Positions 11,012 through 22,740 of a stretch of 64,000 nucleotides of DNA are shown here, piece after piece. Positions within the stretch are counted from its first letter, which is position 1; every line of letters begins with the position of its first letter. The notes beneath the pieces were generated by a model. That model was not told where the DNA came from, made no database searches, and saw only the letters and a list, made by a program, of their open reading frames with translations. The stretch comes from Neckera pumila (taxonomy: Eukaryota > Streptophyta > Bryopsida > Hypnales > Neckeraceae), in the NCBI GenBank assembly GCA_963969595.1, contig OZ018409.1, positions 43,785,282 to 43,849,281 on the forward strand, written 5' to 3'. The translations under genes were made by a program, and so were the position numbers.

Positions 11012-12930
11012 ATGTTTCGCCAGATACAAGAGAACCCGATGTTTCGTCAGATACAAGAGAATCCGATGTTGCGGCAATTGTCGCAGGATCAGATGAAGGC
11101 GGCGCTCCACACGTACCACCCTTCGCGCTTCCTGGCGACGCCCAAGGGACGCAAGGTGATGAAGACCATGAACACGTTCAAGATCACCATCCTGTGCGGC
11201 TTCATCACGATTCTCGTGCTGCGCGGCACGCTGGGTCCCGGCGGGCTGTTGTTTGGGGGCAGCGCCCCCGCGCTAACGACAGCCGATGTTCGGCAGCAGA
11301 TCATCATGTCGCAGCGTGCGCGCGTGCTTTCGCAAGTGGAGGAAGCCATCCCCGACGAAGTCACCGCCAGCAAGTTCGTGGAGGAGGAGGAGTGGGACCC
11401 CAGCACGCCCTACACTCTGGGCCCCAAGATCACAGACTGGGACGCGCAGCGCGCGACGTGGAACGCGCGCAACCCGGGTCGGAACACCACGGTGGGTGGC
11501 GAGCCCAAGACGCTGCTGGTGTCCGGCTCGCAACCTGGCCCTTGCGCCAACCCGTTGGGCGACTTCTACCACCTGAAGTTCTTGAAGAATCGCGTGGACT
11601 ACGCGCGCCTGCACGGTCTGGAGTTTTTCTACAACATGGCGACGTTCGAGAAGGAGATGACCTCTTTCTGGGCGAAGCTTCCCCTTCTTCGCAAGGTGAT
11701 GCTGAACCATCCCGACATCGAGTGGGTTTGGTGGATGGACAGCGACGCCATTTTCACGGACATGACCTTCGAGATGCCCATGGAGAAGTACGGCAACGTG
11801 AACTTGGTGGTGCACGGTTTTCACAACCTTTTGTTTGAGCAGCATCGTTGGATTGGATTGAACACGGGCAGTTTCCTCATCAGGAACTGTCAATGGTCTC
11901 TGGACTTGCTGGACGCCTTGGCCCCCTTCGGTCCTGAGGGCGACGCCAGAGTTGAAGCAGGTATGCCTTATTCCCTTGTACAGTCATTGATCTTACAGCA
12001 GACTCGGTTCGTGTACCTACATTGCGTTTTCCCGCTTCGACATTTCGGTTATCGCATTTGCTTGATTATGAGATGGCATGTAGGTTTGCTTATTTGTGGC
12101 CTTTTGCTTGGAAGTGGGCTCTCTTGTCAGGTCCAGTTTTGAAGTTCTCTGTCCTCGGTCTAACCTTTTCTTGACCTAAACTGTGCATATTTATTCGCAC
12201 GGTGGTATTGAATTTGAGAGAGTCCACGAAACATCTAAGTAATCTTATGACATGCGCATTCCGAATGCAGAGATCGAGACCAATCGACATTAAGCCTGCC
12301 ATAGCCATTGAGCTGATTGATCTCTAACACTGGCATATCATGCGTGTGTGCGCAGGGAAATTGTTGACTGCGAAGCTTGTTGACCGACCGGTTTTCGAAG
12401 CAGATGATCAGTCGGCCCTTGTCTACCTTATCCTGTACGGCGATCCCAAGTGGAAAGCGTTCACGCACATCGAATGGGAATTTCTACTGCATGGATACTG
12501 GAAGTACGTGGTGTACACGTACGAGGAGCTGATGGCGAAGAACCACCCGGGCTATGGAGATGAGCGATGGCCGTTTGTCACGCACTTTGTGGGGTGCAAG
12601 CCTTGCAAGCTCGGAGCCACTCCCGAGAACGACGAGTGCTTCAAGCAGATGGAGCGGGCCTTCAATTTTGCAGATAATCAGGTTCTGGAGAGATATGGGT
12701 TCACTCACGCAGCTCTGGGTTCCTTCAAGACGCAGAAGATTCGCAAGGACTCTGCTGATCCGCTGGGGGTAGTACAACAGCAAGATGAGTCTTCGGCTGA
12801 ACAGACAGTGAAATCTGACGCCTCCACTTTGAAGGAGGAGCTGGACCAGGTTGACACAGAGGAAGCCATGTCCCAGCTGGATATTATTCAGGAGCCTTTA
12901 AAGATCAATGAGATGGATTTACCTGAGTAG
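11012..12930 (+). CDS. GT34 glycosyltransferase, xyloglucan 6-xylosyltransferase-like, copy 1
   Basis: Two exons, 11012-11960 and 12356-12930, joined across a GT-AG intron (GTATGC donor, TGCGCAG acceptor), encode about 507 residues. Plant XXT proteins are near 460, so this one has longer ends. It is a type II Golgi membrane protein: a short basic cytosolic tail, one membrane segment at about 56-74 (ITILCGFITILVL), a stem, then the catalytic domain. W-W-M-D-S-D-A at about 240-246 holds the metal-binding DXD (243-245). Exon 2 has the family marks F-E-A-D-D-Q-S-A, H-G-Y-W and G-D-E-R-W-P-F-V-T-H-F-V-G-C-K-P-C (about 384-400). Xyloglucan xylosyltransferases of this family move xylose from UDP-xylose onto the glucan backbone. 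The exact acceptor here is inferred, and a galactomannan-type GT34 role is not excluded. Oddities: the N terminus repeats M-F-R-Q-I-Q-E-N-P twice, and an acidic tail ends D-L-P-E. An in-frame TAA just upstream fixes the start. Confidence 0.9.
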
Positions 12931-13180
12931 ACACAGCATTCTTTTCTTCATGGCCAATGCAGCACGTTCGTTGGTCTTTAATTTATCCCAGTTTGAATTG
13001 AACTTCCTGTCTGACACGACGACTGAGGCGCCAGTCCCAGACCGAGGTCCTTGAAGTCCCGAAGGGCCAGTGGAGTCATCTGATCGAGACGTTCATTACA
13101 GTGGCAGAGTTTGGAACACTTGCCCGAAAATGCTGAAACCCAAGCTTTCTTTGTTATCAAGGCTTCTGGCAATTGAGCAT
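12931..13180 (+). promoter_or_regulatory. conserved 3' region of GT34 copy 1 (likely 3' UTR)
   Basis: Matches the region downstream of copy 2 (about 37100-37361, reverse strand) over roughly 200 bp. Shared blocks are TTGGTCTTTAATT, ATTGAACTTCCTGTCTGACA (with changes) and TCCTTGAAGTCCCGAAGGGC. No canonical AATAAA signal was picked out. Confidence 0.55.
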
Positions 13181-13505
13181 TGTTAGTTTAGCAGTATGGA
13201 ATCCGCCATTATGATGTATTCATAACTGGGTTTTTTAGCGACAGGTCTCTGTGCATTGGAGGGGATATCTTTGATTAATTTTTTTGTTCTTGCCAGAGGA
13301 GCTCCAGCAACGATGATTGGCTTGGATACTATTTGTCTCCAGGGACCTTCATAGAGTGACGGTGTCAAAGAGGACGCCATGGCTAGGTTGCGACACCAAG
13401 AGTATCAGGATAGATGCTAAGCCTGAGCTGGTTGATCTTGACTTGTACTTGAATAGAATATTGACTCAGAGGTACATTTGAGTAATTGAATTTCACCACG
13501 GTGAC

Positions 13506-13664
13506 CGTTTAATTTCAGTGTAGATCGTTACAATGGTGCGTTTGCTCCGACTGTCCAATTTCTCTCGTTTGGACAGTAGGAGCAAACGTATCATTGCAAC
13601 GACTATCCCACGACTTTCCAATTTCTCTCGTTTAATTTCAGTGTAGATCGTTGCAATGGTGCGT
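13506..13664. repeat. 35-bp direct repeat spaced 123 bp apart, with a hairpin between
   Basis: The block CGTTTAATTTCAGTGTAGATCGTT continuing to CAATGGTGCGT occurs at about 13507-13541 and 13630-13664, with one change. Between them lies the hairpin at 13525-13602. This could be a small foldback element or a partial tandem duplication. It lies beyond the conserved 3' region of GT34 copy 1. Confidence 0.7.
13525..13602. repeat. long hairpin with about 32-bp arms
   Basis: The left arm at 13525-13556 pairs with the right arm at 13571-13602 with about four mismatches and a 14-base loop. The core is CGTTTGCTCC-ACTGTCC against GGACAGT-GGAGCAAACG. As RNA this would fold like a short plant pre-miRNA, but a foldback transposon remnant is equally possible. 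No small-RNA evidence is available. Confidence 0.55.
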
Positions 13665-15729
13665 CTGCTGCCGTGGCGTGCGTAATTTATGTACAGGGAA
13701 ATGGATTGTCTCATGTTAATAGTCATGTTATGTGTTCCCAACGGAGCATTCAAGGTAGCAACCATGGAGTCGGCACGGTTTGCTTGATCTGCAAAATGAA
13801 ATAGGCTTGTCTTGCAACAAGAACTTGTGTTGCAAGAAGCGCTGCGTTTGTCTTGCCAGCTTGAACTGCACTCTTGAATTGCACTATCGGTATTGGACAA
13901 GGGTGTGGCACCTGTTCTGGATTCACGAGTTTGACTAAGAGCAGCTCCAGTCCAACTGGAACCAGCATGCCACCGGCATAATGATGGGGCAACTCAAGAA
14001 ACATGCATCTAGCATTGGTCTCTCTTTATTCCTGACCCCACTATTTTCCATCCCCAGCCCCGCAATTTGGCAAAATATGAAGAGCTTGTAATTGGCTCAT
14101 AATAGGAAAAGTCAAAATTTTCAATCTTTGTTATGTTACAACTTTTTTTTTTTTTTCTTTTTTCTTTTTTTGCATGAAAGCTTTTTTTTTAATGTAGAAT
14201 CTTTTCTTCTCCTTTTTTGATGTCAAAATGTTCAGTTGAGGATTGGATTGCCCGCTTTGCTTCAATCAATTGTTTTTAAAAGTCGCCAAAATAGAATGAC
14301 TTCCACCTCCCTCCACTTCAAAATCTTGATATTGAAGATGCTCTAAGAGCATTTCTACTGTCCCCCTCTTACTATACTTGGTCAGGGTGTCAAACATTGG
14401 GCATGGTAGCCAAAACATCCTCTACTTTGGCACTTGGATACAGTTTTCTAAGCATCAAGTGTGCATTAGAATTTTCTTCAAGGAGAAGTTTTGAGCAGCT
14501 TGGAAGTTGAATGATTTCTCTTTAGGTGGAGGTTTTCACGAAGAAATTTAAAAAAATTATTTATTATAAGAATTGTAGTCATGATGACTGTAGTCTAAAA
14601 TAAATAGTAGAAAGCTCAATTTTCCAGCGTGGATGAAAAATAATATGGCCGCCTATGTGGCAATTTTTTTTGTAAGAGTTCTTTTCTGGAGGTCAAGTTT
14701 TTTGGCCAGCCCCAACACCTCAAAAAAGAAATTAGCCTCTGGAGAACAACCAACTTCAATATACAAAATAATGAAATTAGATTGCCTTGTCAATTAAGTT
14801 GCCTTACCTGAGATAAATGACCTCATGGATCAATACTTGTTCTACATGGAGGCACATACCACTCTTTGAACCAAGCCTTGAATTGGTGCACAAATCTATT
14901 CCATACACATGGCTTTGAACTGAATGCATCATTATACAAAAGCAATGAATATTTCTATAGTGTTGAAAAATTAGTGTGGGGCAACCTGATTTTACTATTT
15001 TGTGTACAATATTATTTTCTACAACAAATCTAAATCATGCGATGCTAACTAGAGGCTATTCCTTGACCACTACTTTGTCACTATTCATTGGCCTAATTAC
15101 CTTCTTGTCAGGGGAATGAACTGCAATATCCAATGGCACAACAAGCTTGCGTTATCCATAGGTAGCATTCTCAGAACGGATATAGGCTATTTAGCCCGAA
15201 GGCTATTTTTGTGGAGGAAAGGGAGCTATTTTCGCGACTATTTTCCTTTTTTTTGAAAAACAGGGATATAAATGTGGTCAAGAAACGTGGCATTTTTACT
15301 ACATTTTTTTTTCGACAATTGCAGAACTTGCAATTGTGTAGAAAAAATGGAAGTGCAATGATGGCTATTTCTTGTGTTTTGGATTTAGGGTAATTGCTAA
15401 GCGATACATAAAAGTGTCACAAATTGACAATTTTTTTGTGAAAGCATTGTAGACCATATTCATTTTGAAATTTAGTGCAAAGGAGAGTTCTTTTGAGTAA
15501 ATTTTTCCAATGTATAACTGCAGAAGTTTAGAATGACAATCTATATTACCAACAAGGGAGTTGAACCCTTCTTGCCAATGCAAGACTGCCTAAAATGCAA
15601 TGTTGGTGTTCTACACACAAATATACAAGCCATTGACATTAGTTTTAAATTGTAATGGTTAGAATTATTTTCAAACAAAGTAAAGTCTTGCATTCTGGCA
15701 TCTCCAGCTGGTCTTCAAGAAGACCAACT
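13665..15729. other. intergenic
   Basis: No gene recognised. T-rich low-complexity runs lie near 14141-14192. The phrase AAGATGCTCTAAGAGCATTT at 14335 is a small palindrome. Confidence 0.45.
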
Positions 15730-15962
15730 CTATAAGAAACCCATTTTTTTTAGGATGTTTTCACTATTTTTTGGAACGCATTTTTGTGGACATTAAATAT
15801 AACAACCCATGTTTTTATGTAAACAATGATGTCCAATAAAACATCTTGATCTTTTATTGAATATCATTGTTGACATAAAAACATGGGTTATTTTATTTAA
15901 TGTCCACAAAAATGCATTCCAAAAAATAGTGAAAACATTCCAAAAACATGGGTTTCTTATAG
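15730..15962. mobile_element. 233-bp foldback MITE
   Basis: Almost the whole segment is one inverted repeat with arms of about 100 bp. It starts CTATAAGAAACCCAT and ends ATGGGTTTCTTATAG. Internal paired blocks include GTTTTCACTATTTTTTGGAA and TTTTTGTGGACATTAAAT. The unpaired centre at about 15830-15862 is short. If the TA in TATAAG...CTTATA is a target duplication, it would be Tc1/mariner-like, but this is not certain. Noncoding. Confidence 0.8.
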
Positions 15963-17414
15963 TGCAATCATGTTCAGCTTGCACCACCTCCCTTAGTTCC
16001 AGAAAGAAAACAACATCTGTATTCTGAGTAGAAGCAATCATATGTCAAGGAAGCATGAGCGGCCAAGTTGGCCCAATCTCATGAAAACTAAGGAAACAAA
16101 TTTAATGGCAAATAATAGAAACTTAGTAAAGGATACCACTCCACACGTTTAATACCTCAGAGACCTCCTTGCCGGCCAACCTTGATAGCAGATTTCAAGG
16201 AATTTATAGCTTATTTGTAAGGAAAATTCTTTAGGAAAAAATACCTCTGGCCAAACATTTGCAGAACAAGGGGCAGGTCCCCAGTCTATTTTTGTGGCAT
16301 GAATTTAAGAATTGCAAAGATGAAAAGCATCTCTCATCCTCTACAGACCCTAGGATCAAGCAACACCCAATTTCAACAACTTTAAAGTACTAGAAAATGA
16401 GCTTTACAAGTGACGCAACTGTACAAGTCTGTGCCACAACTTCATCACCGGGTCCATATGCAATGACAGGCCACAAGTTGCCTCTCAATTGGCTTGCATG
16501 GTTACCTTAAATAAGCCTTGTTGCACATCAAGATTAGAAGCTGAGAGCAATTTGGGGACAATGTGAGATTTGCCCCCCTCATACTAGGACTGGCCCTTAT
16601 TCTCCATTTTGGCGTCCCTGTAGAAGATTTTAGCATAGATAGGTGGTGCGCAAAGTTGGCGTCGGCCCCTTCTTGCATCCAGTATTGGGGATACATTATC
16701 CCCAAAGCATTGAGGAGCTCCTATTGAGGAAAGCACCTATCCAATTCAGTAGACAATGCTTGCGCAATATTTGCAAGCAAGCCCACAAGAGAGGTAAGAG
16801 ACCTTAAACCGCAAAGAAGACAACAATACATAACAAGAGTTATTTACAAACCAATACAGAAAAAGAAGTAGATGCACAAGGCTCAATAGTCCGTCACCTT
16901 TAATACAAACTTTGTCTAGCAATCCAAGAAAACAAGAAGACAAGAGAAACCAACAATAATTGAAATGGAAAAAAAATAGAAACCAAAATGTGGCATCCAA
17001 CCAAAATAGAAAAGCCAAAAAGAAATTGGAAACAAAAAAGAAACTCTTACCTAAAAACTGCCACTCAATAGAATCTTGGACACGATTGAAGTCCTATTGG
17101 GTGACAAAAATGTGTTCATCGGTTTGGTAGTTGTGATATTGAGCATAGACTGTAACAACGTTCAAATCAAAGAACAAGTGATAGATGCTGCTATCTCCAA
17201 AGAGCTGCTTCCATTGCAGCAGAACTTCCTTGCATCCCAAGGACACAAGTTTTGTGTAACGCAAGAAGTCCTCCTTGTTAAACGCAGTGGCTCCATTGAT
17301 GAATAAGCGAGCCAACTCCTACTGACATACTTTGACGGCTTGAAGAAAGTCTCAAATGAAGATGTCGCACGCTTGAGAAAGCTTGATTAAGTAGTGAATT
17401 GCATTCACAAGTGG
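15963..17414. other. intergenic
   Basis: No recognised gene. Open frames at 16502-16705 and 16746-17018 (minus) and 17076-17306 (plus) show no known motif. Confidence 0.4.
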
Positions 17415-18167
17415 AATGGGGTCATTGCAAGAAAGGGTGCTCAAAAAGCGTAGCGTTTTCACAGTATTCATTTTTTTTTTCCAAGAGTATTTTGAAATTA
17501 GAAAAACAATTTAAAAAAACTGTGAAAAATATATTTAGTGTATAGACCTTTAAGAAGAAGGTACCTTGGGCAAGAAAAGCATAGAAAAATTTCCTAAATA
17601 GGAGAACTAGAAAAGTGCAAGATCTGCAAAAAATAGAAACTTGCACTATAGTTTCACATTTTAATTTTTTTTAAATAGGAAAAGAAATTTTAAAAAAAAA
17701 TCTAAAAATTGGCCATAAGGAAAGAGTTCATAGTGATGAGATTCACCAAAAGAATGATCTTAAAACCATCTTCAATGTTTAGAAATGCATGCGCAATGGA
17801 GCCCTGTTAGCACGCATGTGGAGGACATAAAATAAAATATTTCTTAACATCCTTTGGTAGAAACATGAATTCCTACTATGGGAATAGATCGTAGAAATTT
17901 CATCTTTAGATCATTAATTTTGGATGCTCCTTAATACTAAAAACCCCTAAATTGCAAAGTGTGACAATTTAGCTAAATTCAAAATTAAATAAAAAACTTT
18001 TTTCTAAATTTCTAAAAAATAGTGGTTCTAATTACTATAAAGTTTGTCATTTTCATTCAAAATTTTGAGCACATTGACTTCACCCTCCAAAAGCTATGGC
18101 CATTCACAACTTTGTCACTTCCAATGTGACGCCAAATAGTACTGGTCTTTCTTGCATTCACCCAATG
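17415..18167. mobile_element. GGGT-ended element with 4-bp duplication (family E, copy 1)
   Basis: AATG, then a 745-bp body (17419-18163) beginning GGGTCATTGCAAGAAA and ending TTTCTTGCATTCACCC, then AATG. The interior matches copies at 21285 and 54139, with shared blocks such as TTCACCAAAAGAATGATCTT and GAGGACATAAAATAAA. It has no transposase. A variable 4-bp duplication separates it from TTAA-specific and TA-specific families. The superfamily is not assigned. Confidence 0.8.
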
Positions 18168-18263
18168 AAGCAAGACAAAGATGAAAGCACTTCAATGTCA
18201 GATAGAAGGTCAAAATTGTTATTATCTCCAGCAATAGATTTGTGCCCAGGCCCAATAGTCATA

Positions 18264-19751
18264 TCAACTCCTGTTTTTACAAGAAGTGTTGTGTACTCTT
18301 GAAGAATTCACTAGGTTGGACTCCGCTTGGAGATCCACCTTGTCTCCATGTTGCGCACCATTTTTCGATCCATTAGTTTTTATGAGATTTGCAAGCTTTG
18401 ACAGCTCAAAATGTCTTTTTGCTACTTCGGTAGAAATAAAAGGACACCAACTGGAAAATGCCCTCAAGCTTGGAAACCAATGGATACTTCAACAAAGTCT
18501 CAACAACCAAGTTCATGCGATGACTGACACAATTAGCTTCCAACGAGAAAAAAGACCACTTGTCTTGGATTTGGGCGGTCACATCCGATTTGGGACCCTA
18601 AAATATACTAATACCGTCAATATAAAAATAAACAAGTTTCCTAGCAATCTCTTTGTGAATGAGACCTCCTTCCTGATTGGGGCATGCATTATCACATCAA
18701 TAAAGTGGTTTGCAGTGCCACTTTCAGACACATTAAACAAGTGCAGGAAGTGAGGGACTTGTTCCCAACTATCATCAACATACACATGAACTGTGATCCT
18801 GACGTATTATCTACCATAGTGACCTCATTGGCACTTAGCGAAATCACTTGAGCTGACTGCACAATAGACTTCAATTTTGTTAGAATGCATGGGTGAATAT
18901 GTTTGCTCATCTTTGAGCCAATGGATTCCGACCAATGTTTCCTAGGCAGGTTCCTCAATTTCAAATGCTTAAGCAAGTAATGCTCTCTTTCAAAATCACA
19001 CATAGGACGGCCATGAGTAAGAATGGAAAATAGGGTGGCAAATTGGACTCCTTTTTTCTTGAACTCGCCTTCGATACCGGCAGTCGGCTGATCTGCCACA
19101 CGCTGGTTTACAGCTCGCCCACAACTTGCAGTGTTTCACGTGCTTGCAGTCCATCTTGAAGAATGTGTCTCCCTTCTTCAGATGCGGCAGCGGCACGCCA
19201 TCCTCCCTTCAAGTACACTTACCATTAGATGAGATTTGGGGGTTTTTGGAGGGCTCCAAGTTCCCTTGCTGTCTACTGCGTTCCTAGACTGCGGGAACGT
19301 AGCAGCAGCAGCTGGTTGACGTGGCATAACGATTGCCACGTCATTTTTTGAAAAAAAAAAAATTTTTTTTTTTTTGCTTAAAATGATATTTTAATTATTT
19401 TTTATTTTTTGAAAAAATAAATTCTGACACCCCTGTACTAGCGTTCACTGAATCTGGGCAGATCAGGGAACGGCTTGAAACGGCCCTCCAAGACCCCCAA
19501 ATATCATCTAATGCTTCATGTTTCTCTAAGTTATTGAGCTTGAAAACCATCACCTTCCTCTTTCTCGCTATTGAGGTGCAACTTTGGCAGATGACTCCAG
19601 TCAAACCCCTAGTAGAATCAAACACACCCTCCATCCAAGCAAATTTATAAGCCCAAACCTCTTGCCACCGTCGTGTGAGTGATGGCACATCCACCTTCTT
19701 TTTCTTCCGCGCATTAGAATTAGGGTTCGCCTTCTTCCTCTTCTCTATCAC
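18264..19751 (-). pseudogene. broken hAT-like transposase-derived gene
   Basis: Pieces of one protein appear in order on the minus strand. 19751 to about 19514 encodes a basic start, then R-W-Q-E-V-W-A-Y-K-F-A-W-M-E, a C-x2-C pair and L-N-N-L-E-K-H-E. A 291-bp MITE (19223-19513) interrupts after K-H-E. The frame resumes as P-L-P-H-L-K-K-G-D-T-F-F, then shifts frame near 19100 into a segment with G-R-P-M-C-D-F-E-R, L-P-R-K-H-W-S-E-S and I-S-L-S-A-N-E-V-T-M-V-D-N. Further down, K-R-H-F-E-L-S-K-L-A-N-L-I and, in a shifted frame, N-M-E-T-R-W-I-S. This order and these motifs fit a large plant family of hAT/ZMYM-like transposase-derived proteins. Family membership is from memory of such motifs. The MITE, at least two frameshifts and stops make it non-functional. 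Confidence 0.6.
19223..19513. mobile_element. CATTAG-ended MITE (family B, copy 2) inside the transposase pseudogene
   Basis: The left end is CATTAGATGAGATTTGGGGG and the right end CCCCCAAATATCATCTAATG, giving 291 bp. The interior has the family segments TGCGTTCCTAGACTGCGGGAA and a CCACGTCATTTTTTGAAAA stretch. On the coding strand of the host pseudogene the sequence reads CATGAAG, then the element, then GTAAGTG. Joining the two sides gives an open H-E-G-K frame with no obvious target duplication. Confidence 0.8.
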
Positions 19752-21280
19752 ACATCAATTGCCCTTACTCTCTGGTACCAAATCGGTAACCACCCAGCTC
19801 ATTAAAGATGCTACGGTGTCTTCGGAAGGCGGATCGCTAGCAATTGGACAGCAAATTGATTGCAAGAGATGTGTCTCTGACACATGTGTGATATCCTCCA
19901 TCTCCATCAGCTGCGCACTATAACCACTTGGCGCAAGATACTTACCAATGCTGCTTGTGTTACGGCTGGAACCAAAGCACTGCATCCTAAAGTTTTCATG
20001 GAACTTGCACAAGCAACGACCAAGTGAGCAGTACCCAAAAAGTTCTTAGCTTTTGTTGACTAGCAATCCAGATCACAGAACAACAACGCATAAGCAAGAC
20101 TAGAAAGCGAGTATAAAGGCAAATCCAACCCAAAAGCAAATCAACTAAAGCGCAAGAAAAACAAAGAAGGTGAGAACAAATTGAGGAGGGGAGATATTAA
20201 ATTTTGAAGCTGTGGCAAGCTGACAACCATAAAAAAACCAAAAATCAAAACTCCTCCATCGGCCGCCACCTTCCAATTTTCCTGCATTTCCCATTTCCCA
20301 ACTTCCCACATTTCCCATAAAACCAGTTCTCAATTGCAGTGATTGCAAGGGAGACAAGGCTTGCCTCCAACAATTTCACAACAGCCTAGAAAAGGCGCAC
20401 AGGAATTTCAAAGTCACAAGTGGAAACCAAATTTCTCATAGAAGATGCCGCCATGCAAGTTTCAAAAAAGAATCAGTTTCCCATGCGGGGAATTGCAGCG
20501 ACAGCGACGAGCATTCAAGGCTCACTCAAATGCTCACTAATTCTAATTAACGCGCTAATGTAACGTTAAAAATCTAGAAAGAACAATGTTAATGTGCTTG
20601 CAAAGGATGCTCTAAAGCAGCAACAACTCTACGATAGAAGACTAGGAGGGGGAAGAGCAGGAGGGAGAGCTCATTACAAAATGGATGGCCATAATGGTGC
20701 TGCCAAGCTCCCTCCTCAACGCTCCAGATTGTGCCACCGCGACTGCAACGAAGTTATCCTAGCCAACAAAAGCTAAGAACTCTTTGTCCATTTCAAACTT
20801 TTGCCAATGACCACACAAAATCAAAGAAGTAGATGCAATCCCAAAACATACAAAGTATGCCCATAGGGACCATTAGCAATTAAGGTTTCTACTATGGCCA
20901 ACCAAAACTCTCTTGGTGGTGAAGTTCACTAGTAGGCTTCAATTTGTGAAGTTGTCCGGAAGACTTCTCCGATTGGTGTTTACACTATACCCGGTCAAGA
21001 CTTCTTAAGGCATTATTCTATTGTGTTTCCATCTTGTCCAACATCCCATTGGTTGCCTCAAATAACCATATCTTGGACAAAACTTCTTAACCGGTGAGTA
21101 TACTTCTCCACCGTAGTCTAAAGCAATCCTAACTCATAGAATCACATCAGAACAATAATCCAAGAGACTTTCTATATAATAAATTGTATAATACATAATC
21201 TTTTTATGTAATATATTAATCTTTTATATTCTCCATCGATTGTGAATCTTGATGTACTTAATATGGTATTAGAGTTGTTA
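19752..21280. other. intergenic, possible 5' part of pseudogene and decayed LTR
   Basis: 19755-20012 on the minus strand continues as an open frame just upstream of the broken transposase gene and may belong to it. At 21264-21276 the sequence ATGGTATTAGAGT resembles the TGGTATCAGAGC primer-binding site that follows many Ty1/copia LTRs, so 20880-21263 may be a decayed LTR. No matching second LTR was seen. Confidence 0.3.
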
Positions 21281-22018
21281 TCATGGGTGAATGCAAGAAA
21301 CACTTGTACTACTTGTTGCGTTTTCACTATTTGATGCTTTATTTTCTGAAATACTTTAAGCATAGAAAAACAATTTTTAATTCTTTTTTAAAATATGGCC
21401 ATTGTATATACCTTTAAGATGAAAAAACCCTGGGAAGGAAAGCATAGAAAAATTCTCTAAGTGGGAGAACTAGAAAGTGCCAAATTTCAAGAAAATAGAT
21501 ATTTTGATGCTTTAATTAGTTAAAAATAGTAAAATAAATTAAATAAACTAAACAAAAATTGGCCATTTGCAACAGCTCCATGGAGATGGTCATTCACCAA
21601 AAAAAACCTCAAAATAATGTTTTATGTGTTTTGTAATGCAAGCAGAAAGAAGCTCACTTTGTAGACTTTTACACTACATAAAGTTAACTTTTTTTTAAAA
21701 TCCTCTTCTGGAGAGCTAGAAGTCTACTAGAAGACCATTTCATCCAAATTTCAGCTCCAAGTTCGATTTTTTGGGTACTAAATTGTAGTAGAAACCTCCA
21801 AATTGGAATTTGTGACATAAAATCAGGGGTTGTTTTTATTTAGTAAAATATTTTTGAAAATTGCCAAAAAATTAGGCAAGGTGTATAGTGGTCATGAGCA
21901 CCTTTCCTGTAAATCTTAAGTCATTTGGATTCAATATGCAAAAGTTATGCCTAAAAAACAAATCAACATGCAAGGTGTGACAAAAAATAGTACAAGTGTT
22001 TCTTGCATTCACCCTCAT
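21281..22018. mobile_element. GGGT-ended element with 4-bp duplication (family E, copy 2)
   Basis: TCAT, then a 730-bp body (21285-22014) beginning GGGTGAATGCAAGAAACACT and ending AGTGTTTCTTGCATTCACCC, then TCAT. Its terminal inverted repeats of about 26 bp are the most perfect of the three copies, so it may be the youngest. The interior aligns with copy 1 in its left half (GGAAAGCATAGAAAAATTC, GGGAGAACTAGAAAGTGC). Noncoding. Confidence 0.85.
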
Positions 22019-22484
22019 GTTTAAGCCAACATCTTGACTATAAAATTCACTATATCATTAATGTGCTTTCTTAGAGCATCCACACCCATGTTTCAAATTT
22101 GCAATTTGGATGTACATTCCAAGGCCTTTGAGGGTTAAAGGCCCCATTCATGACAATGCAACAATCAAAAAGTGAGCGGGTCCTTCAAAAAGTAGTCAGG
22201 CCATTGAGCAATTGAGGGCTTGCTGATTTGTTCAATGGAGCTCAAATTTAGGAAAATATGTCATACAATCAAAGATAACTTAAAATCCTCACTTAAAACA
22301 CCCCATTCTCTTGTAGTGGCAATAATCATTTCTTGTCCTTTTAGTAGCAAATTATGACCATCATTTACAAATAAGATTCTAAAAATGTAAGTTGACTTGA
22401 GAGTTCAATTACCATTTAAAAGAAGATCTCTTTCATTATGAAATGACTACATTGTTTGAGAACGAAGTTGCATTGTTTAAAAAC
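22019..22484. other. intergenic
   Basis: AT-rich. No gene or element ends seen. Confidence 0.45.
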
Positions 22485-22740
22485 TACTACCTCTGTCCCA
22501 CTAAAAAGCTATTGATTTTACTTCCTATTTTTTTTAGTAGTTTTGAGGAAGTATATTCAAAGCTTGCTTGAGTCCAATTTTTATTTTGGTTGCATCAAAC
22601 AAATACAACGTCCTTCATGGATTGTGGTGATATAAAATTTAGACCATTCTGAATTATACATTTTTCAACATGGTCAACGAAATTAGTATAAGAGAAACAT
22701 GAGATAAAATAAGGAGTTTTTTAGTGGGATAGAGGTAGTA
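22485..22740. mobile_element. Stowaway-type MITE
   Basis: TA, then CTACCTCTGTCCCACTAAAA at the left end and TTTTTAGTGGGATAGAGGTAG at the right, then TA. The body is 252 bp. These ends fit the Stowaway pattern (CTCCCTCCGTCCC) with TA duplication, a Tc1/mariner-derived MITE. An interior block (GGTGATATAAAATTTAGACC) is also found in the MITE at 45361. Confidence 0.88.

Noticed and set aside
11194..11893. Open frames of 96-214 codons overlapping GT34 exon 1 in other frames and on the opposite strand, with equivalents in copy 2
   Set aside because: High GC at third positions of the real gene removes stop codons in other frames. The GT34 frame has all family motifs and correct splice sites.
18286..18753. 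155-codon plus-strand open frame
   Set aside because: It is antisense to the transposase pseudogene, whose motifs appear on the minus strand.
21264..21276. Complete Ty1/copia retrotransposon
   Set aside because: Only a primer-binding-site-like motif is present. No LTR pair, gag or pol segment was found.
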